Shown: positions 35,201-45,257 of the stretch, piece after piece
Numbering within the stretch: position 1 is the stretch's first letter
Layout: each line of letters opens with the position of its first letter
Assembly (NCBI GenBank): GCA_963576735.1
Contig: OY755184.1
Coordinates: forward strand, 6,076,001 to 6,140,000
Source: Bedellia somnulentella
Lineage: Eukaryota; Arthropoda; Insecta; Lepidoptera; Bedelliidae
Direction of reading: 5' to 3'
Length of the DNA stretch: 64,000 nucleotides
The notes under the pieces: model-generated
The model's input: only the letters and a program-made list of their open reading frames with translations
Told to the model about the DNA's origin: nothing
Database searches by the model: none
Translations under genes and position numbers: made by a program

Positions 35201-38200
35201 ACATCTTTTTAGTTCTACTTTTTTAAACACTAAAATGATGTAGTGACCTTAGTGACTAACCTTAATTTAGTTATATTTGCATATTATACATACATATACT
35301 CACGACATTAAATCCCCAGAAGGGGTAGCCAGAGCTAAGGAATTAGAAATTCCTCAGCCACTTTTGGAAAATTGAGTGGGGAAAAGATGGTAAAATAAAG
35401 GTTGTTGGTGATGGGTCTCCAACCGCATCGCCCAAAAATCCCTTAAAAACCCCCAATACCGTTAGTCGCCTCTTACGTACATCCACCGGAAGAAATAGGG
35501 TAGTGCTATTCTAAGCCGACACTACACAGCTATTACAGTGCATATTATGCCACTGATAAATCGATTTAATTCAATGTATTATCATAGTACAACCAACAAC
35601 CGTAAACCCTAATAATAGTAAAGTACCTTTTTTGAGCGGTTTTATTTAGCTTGCCCCGTTTGTTTTATTCTTTCTTGAGTGAAATTTAGTAATTTAAATT
35701 TCACCCCCTTCCTGTCAACCGGTTAATATTTATTTTCGGAAGGAAAAGACGTGATGAGCTCGAAGCAAAGAGTGATGAGCTCAAGGCCCGACCACCTGCG
35801 GCCATCAATAATAACTACCTATATATTCGGTTACTGATTTTTCAACATACATCATAGAACATTTGTCGGAAAGATTGGCTATGTCAGTCACATGAGAGCA
35901 CATGAACACACTCTTAATAGCCGGATACCAGAAGTTGCTGTGGCCGAAATCGGGCGGGATTGATATATGATCTATATGCAAAATTCCGAAGTGTTAAAAA
36001 CAAAAGGGCTTTATAAATATATTGATGCATTATGCAGCTCTGCTAGGATCGTACAAGGTAGCGATCCATAATCTTTGGCTAACCCTGTAACTGTATCTAA
36101 ATAAACACTAATTCAAATGAGATACACACAGTTACGACCTTTTATTATTTCAACTGGATAATGGCTACTGTAATTAATTAAATATCATTATGAAATACTC
36201 AATAGTTCCTACATCACAATAAGTGTCCGCATTAGATTTCATTGGTTCTTTATTTTATTTCAAAAAGGTGATATACTCTTAACTAAACGACGTTTTTTTG
36301 TTCTCGACAATCACGCGAACGAAGTCGCGGGCACAGCTAGTACTAACATAAATGGAAAATATTTGATGTTCGCTTAGAAGATCGTCATGAAATATATTAA
36401 TAAATAAAGAATAAATAAAGGAAAGAAAAATTTCGACACTGGCGGTAGGAAACGCAAACACTACTTAAACGTGTAAAAGAAATAAAGGATAGAAGAATTT
36501 CGCACTGGCAGCCAATTGACACGGTGGCTCAGTTGGCAGAGCGTCGGGGCGTATACCCGAGGTCGCGGGTTCGATTCCCGCCTGTGTCGAAATTTTTCTT
36601 TCCTTTATTTATTAGTAACTAGTGGATCGGCCCAGCTTCGCACGGGTGGCGTTGTTTTTTAATATCTGAGGTTTCATGAACCACTGCTCAAGCTTTGAAT
36701 GCTCAAGCACAATGATTACTACTTAGACCACTCATAAATAGTGTAGCTTTGTGATTTCTGTGAAAGCGCTCATATAAACGGTTTAGTGTCTCCGAACATA
36801 AGCTAATTTTTAGAATGAGTTGAAGTTGAGTTGAGTAAAACGCTATGAAGTACTTATAACAACTACAACTACTGGCGCCATCTAGTATGTAATATGTAAA
36901 TTAGTAATTATTTGGTTTTGATCACGGGCGCGATGACTTATTTCATGTGTAATTTCAGTGTTTCTCTACCGATTTCCATGATTCTTTTTTTATTGAATAG
37001 GTGATGATGTTAACATGAGTGACAGTATTATAAACGTACGAGTAAACAAATATAATCAGAATGCTCCGAACTGCTAAGCTAACAGGAGTTATATATACAC
37101 ACGTGACACGTGATATTGTGAGTTAACCATAAAAGATAGACGTATGCTGTCATGCATTTTTTTTAGAAAAAATTACGAAACATATTTCGGACATACATGA
37201 TTTCTATGTAACTTAAACCACTAAGGCTGCACTCGCGATGGAAGCTTAAAAAATGGAGTAACTTCTCTCGTTTTCCCAAATTTCCCAAAATTCCCCTTCA
37301 CTACTCTGCTGAAAAGTACACTATAACCTGCCCAGGAGTATGAAGAATATATCTACCAAGTTTGGTTAAAATCCGTCGAGTAGTTTTTGTTTCCATAAGG
37401 AACATACAAACCGACAGACAGACAGACAGACAAAAATTTTACTGATTGCATTTTTGGCATCAGTATCGATCACTAATCACCCCCTGATAGTTATTTTGAA
37501 AATATATTTAATGTACAGAATTGACCTCTCTACAGATTTATTATAATTAAGATAATCCCCACATGAGGTTTTCATGAACAAAAAGATTTAAATTATGAAA
37601 TATATTATCAGAATATAAAGAAACTCGCATATTATGCGACTCAAATCGGTGGGGCCGTAGACTAGAAAAATCAGGAATTTAAGAAATTTAACAAGAGTGT
37701 GAAACGTTGAATTAACTATGTCATCAAATTAATCATAGATTTACCTGTGATATGGTTCCCACGCCATGGCAGTTACCCATTGCTTGTGACCTATCATTGT
37801 TTTCCCGACTTGTGCTCCTGTGGACGGGTCCCATAACATAATTCTGCCTTGTTTGCATGCTGACGCTAACTTTAATCCATCTGGTGACCAACTTATACAA
37901 AGAACCCAGTTATTGTGACCTGAAAAATAATATTACGATTTAACATAAAACATTTGATTATTCTTATATAGCATTTACTTATTACTTAATCAATTTAAGA
38001 TTGCAATAATATATTAAGTTTATGCTATAAAACTGATCACACACCTAGTTGACGTCACATCTATCTCTAATTTAATAGTCTGATTTACCTACTGTAGTGT
38101 GGACATATGCCTTTGTTTTTAATATAAAACAACTATTCGAAACTATAACGACAGTTGCAAAAATATAGAGTTATAACTTAGTTGCATATACGTTCATATA

Positions 38201-41200
38201 CCCATTTGGATCACTGTTTTTATCATAATCAGAAGGAAAAACCATATCTAATAAATTACCTTTACACACAAACAATGGCGTTTGTGTACTTAGGTCCCAG
38301 AATCGCACAGTGGTATCTCCGGATCCACTGGCAAGTTTCTTTCCTGACGGACTGAAACTTGTCGATATTACAGCCTCTGCGTGTCCCGGTATCGAACTGA
38401 AATGCGTGCATTACATTCAATATTACATCCTGAAATTCATTTAATAGACCATAATTTTATGTGATACAACTAATAACAAAACATTGATTAAAGTTAATTA
38501 TGAAGCAAAATATTCTGATTAAATTATAACTTAAGTTGATCCCCTTCACGGAATATAATTTTTTCAGTGCATCTTTAAAAATTGGATATATTTTACTGTG
38601 TACGTATTCATGACTACAACAGAATCTCAAACATACATTATACAATTAATAATATTTTGAAAGGCCATGGCCATGGTATTATGTTCACTTGTATGAATAA
38701 AAATCGGTTGGCTAGAAAAAAAAAAAAAAATATTTTTTTTATTTACCAAAACTATAGACTTTTGGTCCCTGAAATTTTGCAAATTTGTCACTAATGTAGA
38801 GCCTAACCCTTAATTAAAAATACAATTCGAAATTCGACGGGGGCAGATTTAACTAGCTTGTCCTGCCATGGCCTTTGTATGTTAATTTTTTTTATCAATT
38901 TATTATCCAAATTTCTTAGCACCATTTGTAATTAGTATGTCTCCCTTTACCATTTATATGTAAAGAGAAAGAGAGACATTTATTCGCTGCACAGATGAGC
39001 AAGAGACATACAGTTAAACATAAAAAGAAAAAATAAAAGCTTTGACAAAAACAACATTGGAAAAAAAAAACATGAAAAAACAATGTAATACAGAACGTAT
39101 TAGATAAAGATAGAAGAAGACAAAGATAGAAAATAAAAAACTTTTTTTTTTTTAAATAACAACATAAGTTGACCATTTACATACAAAGGTCTCTGCACAG
39201 CGAAACGGTGCTGACTCAGCATAACGTTGTGAGCTCTGAGAACTCACAACACTGATTTTCAGTCAACACCGATTATATGTTTTTTTTATTTATCTTTATC
39301 TTAATAATCTTTGGGGAGGACTCCTAGCCAATCACACCCTGAGGGTGCTCTGCCTCACCATGGGATATCATTGAGATGTTTCACCTACCTAGTACATCGT
39401 GTTACCGGTCGCACCCGAAAAACTGCCTGCTGTTGATATATGATTTCAACTACTTCTTCTGAATTTAAACTTTTGATGTCTATGGCGTCTTGTAGGGTCG
39501 TTGTGATTTCTGTTTTTTTCACAAAAAATAGAAAAGGTTTGTCTTCCTGTAACAAATATTAATTTGATGTCAGTCCATAGCAGCTGCTCACTTAATTAAA
39601 AAAAGGTTTTGAAAATGTTTTGCTGAGGTGACAAAATTCAATTTCTCAAAACTCTCACAAGACAACTGATTCTTAAATAATGATCAAGAGAAAATAATAT
39701 CGAAAATGGCGAGCAAAGGAAGCAAAACATAAGCTATTTAATACTCCTTTGTTTGGGTAATAGCACTTTACGATACAGATCTTACACTTTTGATTACAGC
39801 TATCATTGTTTTATTTGTGTAAATACTCGTAAAATGCTTGATAGGATACCAAATAATTAAGATAAGCTGTGTAGTGATAAAAGTATTGGGGCTTTTTAAT
39901 GTTTTTTTTTGGCGATGCCATTAGAGAACTATCACCAACAACCTTTATTTTACCATCTTTTCCCCACATAAAATCCAACAGTGGCTGAAGAAGTTTTAAT
40001 TCCTTAGCCCTGGCTACCCCTCCTAGGGATTTATAGCCGTGAGTATGTGTATGTAATATGTATGCATGGATAACAAATAAGTATGAAATTCAAAAAATGG
40101 TTCTTTGGCCTAAAAACAAATTTGTACTGGTGGGTAATTTGGCTGGTTGTAATGGTGATATATGCTTATATGAATAAACCTCATGCTCATACTTCAAGGT
40201 GTAAAATAACAGGTATTTACAACTCAAACTAATTAAATAAATATAAAAATATATACAGACATATGATACACATATCAAGTTAGTCCCAAACTAAGTAGAA
40301 CTTGTATTATGGGATACTAACTCAACAATATATATAATATAATACACATATAAATAACACCCAAGACTAAGAAACAATCATTTATGGCCATCACATAAAT
40401 GTTGCCCTCAGCAGCAGAAGCTAGTCACCTATCCACTCTGTTGTACATAGTTTATGGTTGTATTCTCGTTGACTGAATGTTGACATGTAAAATAATAAAT
40501 AAACATTGTGATTCTTGCACTTGAAATAAAATGTATTTTTATTCTTAGAATAAATAATCATACTAAAATAAAACACACTCAACCACAGATGTCGTAATAA
40601 AAGAGTGTTAATAAAATTGTGATAATTATAATTTGATATGAGGGCAGCGCAGGACTGGTTGTTCTAGAAATCTTTAGATGAGCCCTATGGCCAGCAGTGG
40701 ATGCCTATTGGCTGAATGATGATGATGATTATGACTAATGATGATAACTATGATGAAGATGATTATAATAATGATATTATGATGAGGGTGTTGTGATAAC
40801 AATGATGATGAAAAAGATAATTATATGATGATGGTGAGAATGATGTGTTTTTGAATGTGTTGATGGGCTTTCTTTTGAGTCATATGTGTGGTAATTCATC
40901 AAAAAATATAATGGTGAGGAAACCCACATGTTTTAATTGTTCTTAGTCACAATGACTGTTTATAAAAACAAATTAGGGATAGGTCTGTCCCCTATTAGGT
41001 GAGTACAATGTCCAAGCAAAACATGGGTACTCTGAACCTCAGGTGAAAATGTCATGTGATGTTTAGAAGAATTTGTACCTCTGCCAACCCCTTCGAGGAT
41101 ATACAGCATGAACATTAAAGTTTGAGAATTACAGGCTCTATATGACAGTGTCATAAAAAAAGAGTACATTTTGTTTTTGATACACTCTCAAAATGGCAAA

Positions 41201-41610
41201 TATCTCCAGAAGGGCTGTCTTACAGGGTTGAACCAGGGAAATGAAACTAATTAATTTAGTAGCCTCTACCCATTTTAAGGGTGAAGAGTAAAAACTACTA
41301 ACTCACTAAGATGGCGATGATTTTTTGAATTGAAATTTCTGATGTCTCTTTTGCCATGTCCCTCTTATCTAAACTCCATCCGAAGTTGTTTTACAATCAA
41401 TCAAGCTATCTTGTAATAGGTCGCAGAATCAAGATAGGTAACAAATAGTTAAGAGAATGTACTAACCTCCTGGAGAAGTGCATTGCAAATGAGTTGCAAC
41501 TGATCTTTGGTTATATTTAAAGGCAGATCTAAAGGGTTACCCGTTTCTTCACCAGTGTCTGATTTGAATTTTGCTTGCACGCAAACAGGCATCTCATTAT
41601 CTTGGTCCAT
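26211..41610 (-). CDS. NLE1: Notchless/NLE1 (yeast Rsa4 homologue), WD40 ribosome-assembly factor
   Basis: Exons in gene order: 41610-41467, 39546-39389, 38396-38260, 37919-37745, 33897-33723, 33313-33169, 32625-32436, 26923-26760, 26341-26211. Every splice is GT-AG and phases join, giving 472 residues (human about 485). The N-terminal NLE (UBL-like MIDAS-interacting) domain spans exons 1-2 (MDQDNEMPVCVQAKF..., QAVFRVRPVTRCTS). An eight-bladed WD40 propeller follows (SGSGDTTVRFWD, GRIMLWD, DGDVRIWD, SGSDDFTLFLW, SFDKSVKLWE, GGKDKVLKL). Rsa4/NLE1 binds pre-60S particles and is removed by the AAA+ ATPase Rea1/Midasin; in flies Notchless also affects Notch signalling. Intron 7 (26924-32435) contains a complete gypsy element. 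The final TTG TAA overlaps a good donor (TTGTAAGT), so a few C-terminal residues may come from an unseen exon. Confidence 0.93.
26445..26510 (-). repeat. SINE C fragment (tRNA-headed), inverted partner
   Basis: The minus strand gives GATGTCGCGGGTTCAAGTCC, then a variable acceptor side and ATTGATTAATAAAAA, matching the copy on the plus strand at 26583. It lies in NLE1 intron 8. Confidence 0.6.
26583..26740 (+). repeat. SINE C copy (tRNA-headed)
   Basis: A tRNA-like head (A-box TAGCTCAGTTGGCAGAGC, B-box GGGTTCAAG) is followed by AAATTTTTCTTTCCTTGATT and AATCCCCACATGGGGTTT. The cloverleaf is decayed. With the minus-strand copy at 26445 it forms an inverted pair. NLE1 intron 8, ending near the exon-8 donor. 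Confidence 0.7.
27155..27285 (+). repeat. LINE 3'-end fragment
   Basis: GGACACCTTCCGAAGCAACG then TTTTGACGTTCAAAAAAT; also found at 41990-42115. Both look like the 3' region of a common moth LINE. Decayed, no open frame. NLE1 intron 7. Confidence 0.5.
27458..27566 (-). repeat. 3' LTR of the gypsy element
   Basis: On the plus strand TGTTAATGTATTAAGGACAC to GAGGTACCGACA. Differs from the 5' LTR only at one A/T position (ACATATAGC against ACAAATAGC). Confidence 0.95.
27567..27580 (-). other. polypurine tract of the gypsy element
   Basis: On the minus strand ATTAAAGGGGGT directly precedes the 3' LTR, the expected place of the plus-strand primer. Confidence 0.6.
28202..31229 (-). CDS. gypsy-type pol: protease, RT, RNase H, integrase
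   Basis: The open frame runs from the gap edge to a stop at 28202. Codons at 31211-31229 give LDTGADV, the aspartic-protease active site. Reverse transcriptase follows with RICLDPRELN, LPFGITSASEVF and the catalytic FVDDLL (variant of YVDD). RNase H has SVDASKNGLGA and ETDHKPLVSI, with a histidine-zinc finger after it (HIGH...CQACLTF). The integrase core has DIFHFK, SDNGPEF and SNGQVERT (DDE triad). No stop or frameshift interrupts it, so this copy may be coding-competent. The ATG at 31210 is internal; translation presumably enters from gag, inside or beyond the gap. Confidence 0.93.
31230..31429. other. assembly gap, 200 N
   Basis: Exactly 200 N, so the length is nominal. It removes the C-terminal gag and gag-pol junction. 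Confidence 0.98.
31430..31677 (-). CDS. gypsy-type gag, N-terminal part (cut by gap)
   Basis: Begins MESILSPPPPFNFTN and continues through VQWKKWRSAFNIYF and VQMSILLHVIGEQCREIYQ, typical of the capsid N-terminal part of gypsy-type gag. It runs open into the run of N. The rest of capsid and the zinc knuckle are not visible. The start codon follows the primer site by about 140 bp. Confidence 0.85.
31803..31814 (-). other. primer-binding site, tRNA-Ser type
   Basis: Directly after the 5' LTR the minus strand reads TGGCGCAGTCGG, complementary to a tRNA 3' end CCGACTGCGCCA. This fits an insect serine tRNA (acceptor starting GCAGTCG), as used by the 17.6/297 group. Confidence 0.75.
31815..31923 (-). 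repeat. 5' LTR of the gypsy element
   Basis: Twin of 27458-27566 with one difference. On the minus strand it begins TGTCGGTACCTCTTGC and ends CATTAACA. Confidence 0.95.
32125..32375 (-). repeat. family 1 SINE-like repeat
   Basis: Full-length copy. Flanks TTTAATAAA (just before 32127) and TTTGATAAA (just after 32374) look like a target duplication with one change. NLE1 intron 7. Confidence 0.8.
33625..33710 (-). repeat. family 1 3'-part fragment
   Basis: CATACATACAGGGTAGCCAG then CTCCTCAGCCACGTTTGG; the 5' part is lost. It abuts NLE1 exon 5 (13 bp away). Confidence 0.6.
34110..34420 (-). repeat. interspersed repeat, tail fragment
   Basis: The minus strand ends CTACAGATTTATTATATG after a (CAGA)n-like tract and GAACCGATTTCGATGAAAC. 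The same tail type is at 37330-37555. NLE1 intron 4. Confidence 0.5.
34935..35085 (-). mobile_element. RTE-like LINE, C-terminal coding fragment
   Basis: The reverse complement encodes the RGRPRRTHLDQIENVLKKAG region of the LINE at 22590-24285. It is directly followed by a plus-strand tail of the same family (35102-35180), a 5' inversion typical of LINE insertion. NLE1 intron 4. Confidence 0.75.
35102..35180 (+). mobile_element. RTE-like LINE, 3' tail
   Basis: GTACAAAGTGGCGATCGATA through CTCTGCCTATCCCAATGGGA and GGCGTGAGAATATGTATG with (ATGT)n. Nearly identical to 24207-24275. It forms one inverted insertion with 34935-35085. Confidence 0.8.
35288..35530 (-). repeat. family 1 SINE-like repeat
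   Basis: Full-length. A 9-bp direct repeat GCATATTAT (35279-35287 and 35540-35548) flanks it, with 9 extra bases at the 5' side. NLE1 intron 4. Confidence 0.85.
36045..36095 (+). repeat. short LINE-tail fragment
   Basis: CTAGGATCGTACAAGGTAGC and TCTTTGGCTAACCCTG are a diverged tail of the RTE-like LINE. NLE1 intron 4. Confidence 0.45.
36518..36613 (+). repeat. SINE C head with complete tRNA cloverleaf
   Basis: 36518-36589 folds as a 72-nt tRNA: 7-bp acceptor stem (GACACGG with CTGTGTC, one G-T), D stem GCTC/GAGC, anticodon stem TCGGG/CCCGA, T stem GCGGG/CCCGC with loop TTCGATT. The anticodon loop GCGTATA has C instead of the near-universal T at position 33, and the SINE body AAATTTTTCTTTCC follows, so it is a SINE, not a tRNA gene. 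The rest of the SINE resumes at 37554 after an insertion. A minus-strand piece lies at about 36400-36470. Confidence 0.75.
36614..37553 (+). mobile_element. ~940-bp non-coding repeat inserted into SINE C
   Basis: Starts AGTGGATCGGCCCAGCTTCG and ends after a (CAGA)n tract at CTACAGATTTATTATA. The SINE sequence (AATCCCCACATGAGGTTT) continues right after it. No coding frame. The head and tail are those of very common arthropod repeats; class uncertain. A minus-strand head fragment lies at 36300-36345. NLE1 intron 4. Confidence 0.6.
39868..40062 (+). repeat. family 1 SINE-like repeat
   Basis: Copy with a deletion near the 5' end, ending GCCGTGAGTATGTGTATG. NLE1 intron 1. Confidence 0.75.
40640..40850 (+). 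repeat. LINE tail fragment with degenerate (GAT)n microsatellite
   Basis: GGCCAGCAGTGGATGCCTAT leading into GATGATGATGATTATGAC is the familiar 3' end of moth LINEs with a GAT-type tail, here grown into about 130 bp of impure GAT repeat. NLE1 intron 1. Confidence 0.55.
40985..41112 (+). repeat. SINE B 3'-end fragment
   Basis: GGGTACTCTGAACCTCAGGT and CTGCCAACCCCTTCGAGGAT match the 3' part of SINE B on the plus strand. NLE1 intron 1. Confidence 0.55.
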
Positions 41611-41861
41611 TATAAAAATATTGAGTATATAACCTAGACGGCTAGACGTACTAAAATTTAAAAAAGGACTATATTATATCAATTATATTACAAAAAAAGA
41701 TTACTATAAACATTTAAATAACACAATTGTTTACCTATATAGTTCTTTTATCGGAAATAATACTACACAAACACTATACAGTATCAAATAAAGTTAAAAT
41801 TTATAGGTTATTTTTTACCCAACCAAAACAATGCTCTTTTGACATTGACGTATGCGTAAAC

Positions 41862-41955
41862 ACCGCGGTCCGAATGACGATGAAATCGATTACAATCGCT
41901 GTCAGCCCGCTAACTCTTGGTCCGAATGAACGTTAGCGCGCTCACGAAAGAAAAT
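41862..41955. mobile_element. lone terminus of the 44114-44886 element family
   Basis: CCGCGGTCCGAATGACGATG through GGTCCGAATGAACGTTAGCG matches the first ~90 bp of the inverted repeat at 44114. No partner end nearby. It is about 250 bp upstream of the NLE1 start. Confidence 0.7.
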
Positions 41956-41989
41956 ATAGATAGAAAACATAATATCTCGAAATGGTTTT

Positions 41990-42115
41990 GTTGCTTCTTT
42001 TCTTTACGAACACCTTCCGAAGCAACGGATTAATGACAAATTTATAAATTTTGACGTTCAAAAAATGTTAATTTTTAACTAAATTTTGAAAAATTAACTT
42101 TTTAATATATTTTTT
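41990..42115 (+). repeat. LINE 3'-end fragment (second copy)
   Basis: GAACACCTTCCGAAGCAACG and TTTTGACGTTCAAAAAATG, the same piece as at 27155-27285. Confidence 0.5.
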
Positions 42116-42117
42116 TA

Positions 42118-42480
42118 ACATAAACGTTCACGCCGAATATCCACGAAGGGGTTGGCAAAGGTACTAATACTTCTGAACATCACGTGACATTGTCACCTGG
42201 CGTTCAGAGTACCCACGTTTTGCATGGACAGTGTACTCATGTGATAGAGGGCAGGCCTATCGCCGTTTTGTGCGAATACACGGTCACATGACTTAGTACA
42301 ACTCAGCCATGTGGGTTTCCCCACGATGTTTTCCCTCACCGTTAACAACCGTGATAAATTAACCACACATATGTCTTTATAAAAGACAAATTGGTGTAGG
42401 CCCGACCCGGGATTTGAACACTAGTCGCTTGCACGTTAACCGGTGTTCTACCCATTGAGCTATCATGTTGTCTATTATAT
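42118..42480 (-). repeat. SINE B, best full-length copy
   Basis: On the minus strand it starts with a tRNA-like head (TAGCTCAATGGGTAGAACA as A-box; GTGTTCAAATCCCGGGTCG as B-box at about 42405-42470). The body contains CCGTGTATTCGCACAAAACG and GGGTACTCTGAACGCCAGG. It ends CCAACCCCTTCGTGGATATT and CGGCGTGAACGTTTATG. A tRNA-derived SINE of about 360 bp, about 500 bp upstream of NLE1. Confidence 0.8.
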
Positions 42481-43098
42481 TATAAATATTTTTTTTACTT
42501 TTTGGTTTTGTAATCAGTATCACTTTCGTAAATCTATGCATAACGAATTGTATGAAAAAGACATGGAACATTTCATTCTTACTTTCTTTTCTGCTAAACT
42601 GGACGTAACATATTGTCTTAATTTTGATACTGAAATAGATTCATTGACTTCTGAATCTGAAAGAACTATTCAAGAGCTTTTCGAAATTCGAAACAAATGT
42701 TCTATAAACCACTTATTATTTATTTAATAAATGTTTATAGAAAATAGAACCTGCTCAAAAGGTCTAGAAACCAGGGTCGTAAATCAATTAAATAGAAATA
42801 TGATGTTTTGATTGACTTGACAACCAACCATGAAGTTACTATCTAAACAGGAGAACGCACTTACAAAATATGGTACACAATAATGTAATTTACTATCCGG
42901 CAATAAAGCTATATAATCTTTTGAACACTGTCAAGCAGAGAAACGTCCTTGAACGAGAGCCCGAACTAGAGGAGTGTGTCCCGCTCGCTCGATTGCCAAT
43001 CGAGATTATGTTCAAAGAAAAACAAATTCAAACGTATTCATAGGAAATATTTTATAAAAATGATGTTACCAACTATTCCTTTTTAATAATTTGTTTTA

Positions 43099-43516
43099 AT
43101 TGGCCTAGACCTCGTTTTTAAAACATACCCTTTTTATGTTTTAAATTGATAGACGACATCTAAACAACTTTGCCTATGGAATGCTTATCTAAAATATTGT
43201 AATTTTCAAAATAATAAATAATTAAAAAATGTCGTACCTCCTAGATCAAACTGAGAAAGTATAGTGAGGTTCTTAGCCTCAGCTGAAATAAAAAAAAAAC
43301 ATCTTGTGATTTGACCATATGTTTTTTATTTTTATCTTAATTAGGCTAAGAAACTCACCATACTTTCTCAATTTGATCTAGGCAGTGACACTTTTTAATT
43401 ATTAAATATTTAGAAAATTCAAATATTTTAGATACGCATTCCATAGAAAAAGTTGTAAATTTCGATCTCCTTAATCGATTTAAAGTATAAGTTATAAAAG
43501 CGAGGTCTAGGCCAAT
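43099..43516. mobile_element. 418-bp foldback element
   Basis: The whole element is one imperfect palindrome. The outer ends ATTGGCCTAGACCTCG and complement match; CTATGGAATGCNTATCTAAA recurs on both arms; an inner ~140-bp hairpin starts CCTAGATCAAACTGAGAAAG (43246) with its complement near 43385. TA flanks both ends (43097-43098, 43517-43518). No coding capacity. NLE1-CRELD intergenic. Confidence 0.8.
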
Positions 43517-43707
43517 TATTATCGTCATCTATCAACTTAGAGATAAATAATCTATTTAGTTTGGTAGTCGGTAAAATAATATTTATAACGGGTATCCCCA
43601 TGGAAACAAGATAAATAAGGTGTTCATAATTTATCATCTATTCGTGTGTTTTGGAGCTTTTGCCATTTAACTAAAAAATACCTTTCTATTTCAAATAAAT
43701 AATTTAA

Positions 43708-43880
43708 GTGAAATAAGATGCCGTGTAGTGTCGTCTCAACATAGCACAAATATTTTTCTACCCGCCCATCGTAAAAAGCAACTAAGGCTTTTGGTTTGGG
43801 GCCTTTGAACTTATTTACTAGATACTTTATCATCCTTTTTATACCAACTATCTTTTCTCTACTCAACTTCATAAAGTGGC
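43708..43880 (+). repeat. decayed family 1 repeat
   Basis: GCCGTGTAGTGTCGTCTCAA at the 5' end, CTCAACTTCATAAAGTGGCT at the 3' side; the tail is lost. Confidence 0.6.
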
Positions 43881-44113
43881 TATATTATTGTATGTAAATA
43901 TAAGTGTTTTTGTAACTTTTAGAGGAACTCTCATAAGACTGAATACTAACAGATGGTCACCCTACTTAAAACGATACACAGCTCCAATGTATAATTCTAG
44001 TCTTTGACACAGCCCACTAGTAAGCCATCCTTGTTCAGGACACTTTAGGACGCCAGAGCGCATTCCTGTTTAAATAGTACTTCCATGCAACCAACTAAGG
44101 AACCCAACACTAA

Positions 44114-44886
44114 CACTGCGGTCCGAATGACGATGAAATCGATTATATCGCTGTCAAGACGCTAAGTCTTGGTCCGAATGAACGTAAGCGCGCTTACGAA
44201 AGCGGGCGTGACGACATATATGACGTCATTACCGGCGCCATTTTGCAATTACAACGATTTTGCGTTGAAGCGTTTGCACTGTGAGCGAAATGCCAAACTG
44301 AGGCCAGACGTTTAAAAAGTTTTTGCATTGAAGCGTTTGCACTGTGAGCGAAATGCTAAACTGAGTCCAGACGTTTAAAAAGTTTGTTATAGTTGAAGAA
44401 GTTTTGTTTTGCTCTCTTTCTTTCACTGAAAATGGAAAATTATCCAGAGGGTAAACTCTTCACACGCTTCAATGGGGTCCGTCTCTACCCAGGAAACCGG
44501 TTTCGACTTAGCCGGCCTAATTAAGTCGAATCATTCAGATGACTGTCTTGTTAAAAGCAGTACCAGCGCAGTAAAATGGAAAATTATCCAGAGGGTAAAC
44601 TCTTCACACGCTTCAATGGGGTCCGTCTCTACCCAGGAAACCGGTTTCGACTTAGCCGGCCTAATTAAGTCGAATCATTCAGATGACTGTCTTGTTAAAA
44701 GCAGTACCAGCGCAGTAACGTCAAACATGAATGCAAAATCGTTGTAATCGCAAGATGGCGCCGGTAATGACGTCATATATGACGTCACGCTCGCTTTCGT
44801 TAGCGCTAACGTTCATTTGGACCAAGATTTAGCGTGCTGACAGCGATATAATCGTAATCGATTTCATCGTCATTCGGACCGCAGTG
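44114..44886. mobile_element. 773-bp terminal-inverted-repeat element with internal tandem duplications
   Basis: The inverted repeats are ~150 bp (CACTGCGGTCCGAATGACG at 44114 and complement ending 44886) and carry GGTCCGAATGA twice. Inside are a 63-bp duplication (units from 44261 and 44324) and an exact 144-bp duplication (44431-44574, 44575-44718). The latter makes a repeated frame containing MGSVSTQETGFDLAGL. No transposase motif. The right arm has TGACGTCA at 44768-44775 and 44780-44787. Clear target duplications were not found; superfamily unknown. It ends about 370 bp upstream of CRELD. Confidence 0.75.
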
Positions 44887-45257
44887 AAAATGCGTCCCGA
44901 TTCGTTTAGCGCGCTGATAGCACTGTCACTCACATTCATCACTTTTAGCACGATACTTGAAACGGACCGCAAAATATCGCCGGTTCGCCGCTGTGACAGA
45001 CATCGTCATTTGGATCGGACCCGGACCGGACCGCAACTCAACTTGAAAAAGCAACCTCACTTATTCCTCCTTTTTTATGACTGAAAACTAACTTCAACTC
45101 CGATCTTTTAATTAACTCTTACTCTGCCTTACTTTACAACTTGATAATTATGGAGATGTTTCCTACTCGGTTGAACTGTTCCTACAGTACGTGTTAAGTG
45201 CAATAAATAGTTAATGAATTTTTTTTATAGATAGATTTAACATTTCAATTGTAAACA

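Noticed and set aside
36518..36589. Functional tRNA gene
   Set aside because: Stems are complete, but position 33 is C, no Pol III terminator follows directly, and the flanks match other SINE C copies.
40715..40850. Regulatory GAT array
   Set aside because: It is best explained as the grown microsatellite tail of a LINE fragment.
44472..44747. 91-codon protein gene
   Set aside because: It is the translation of a tandemly duplicated non-coding segment inside a TIR element; no domain, no gene context.
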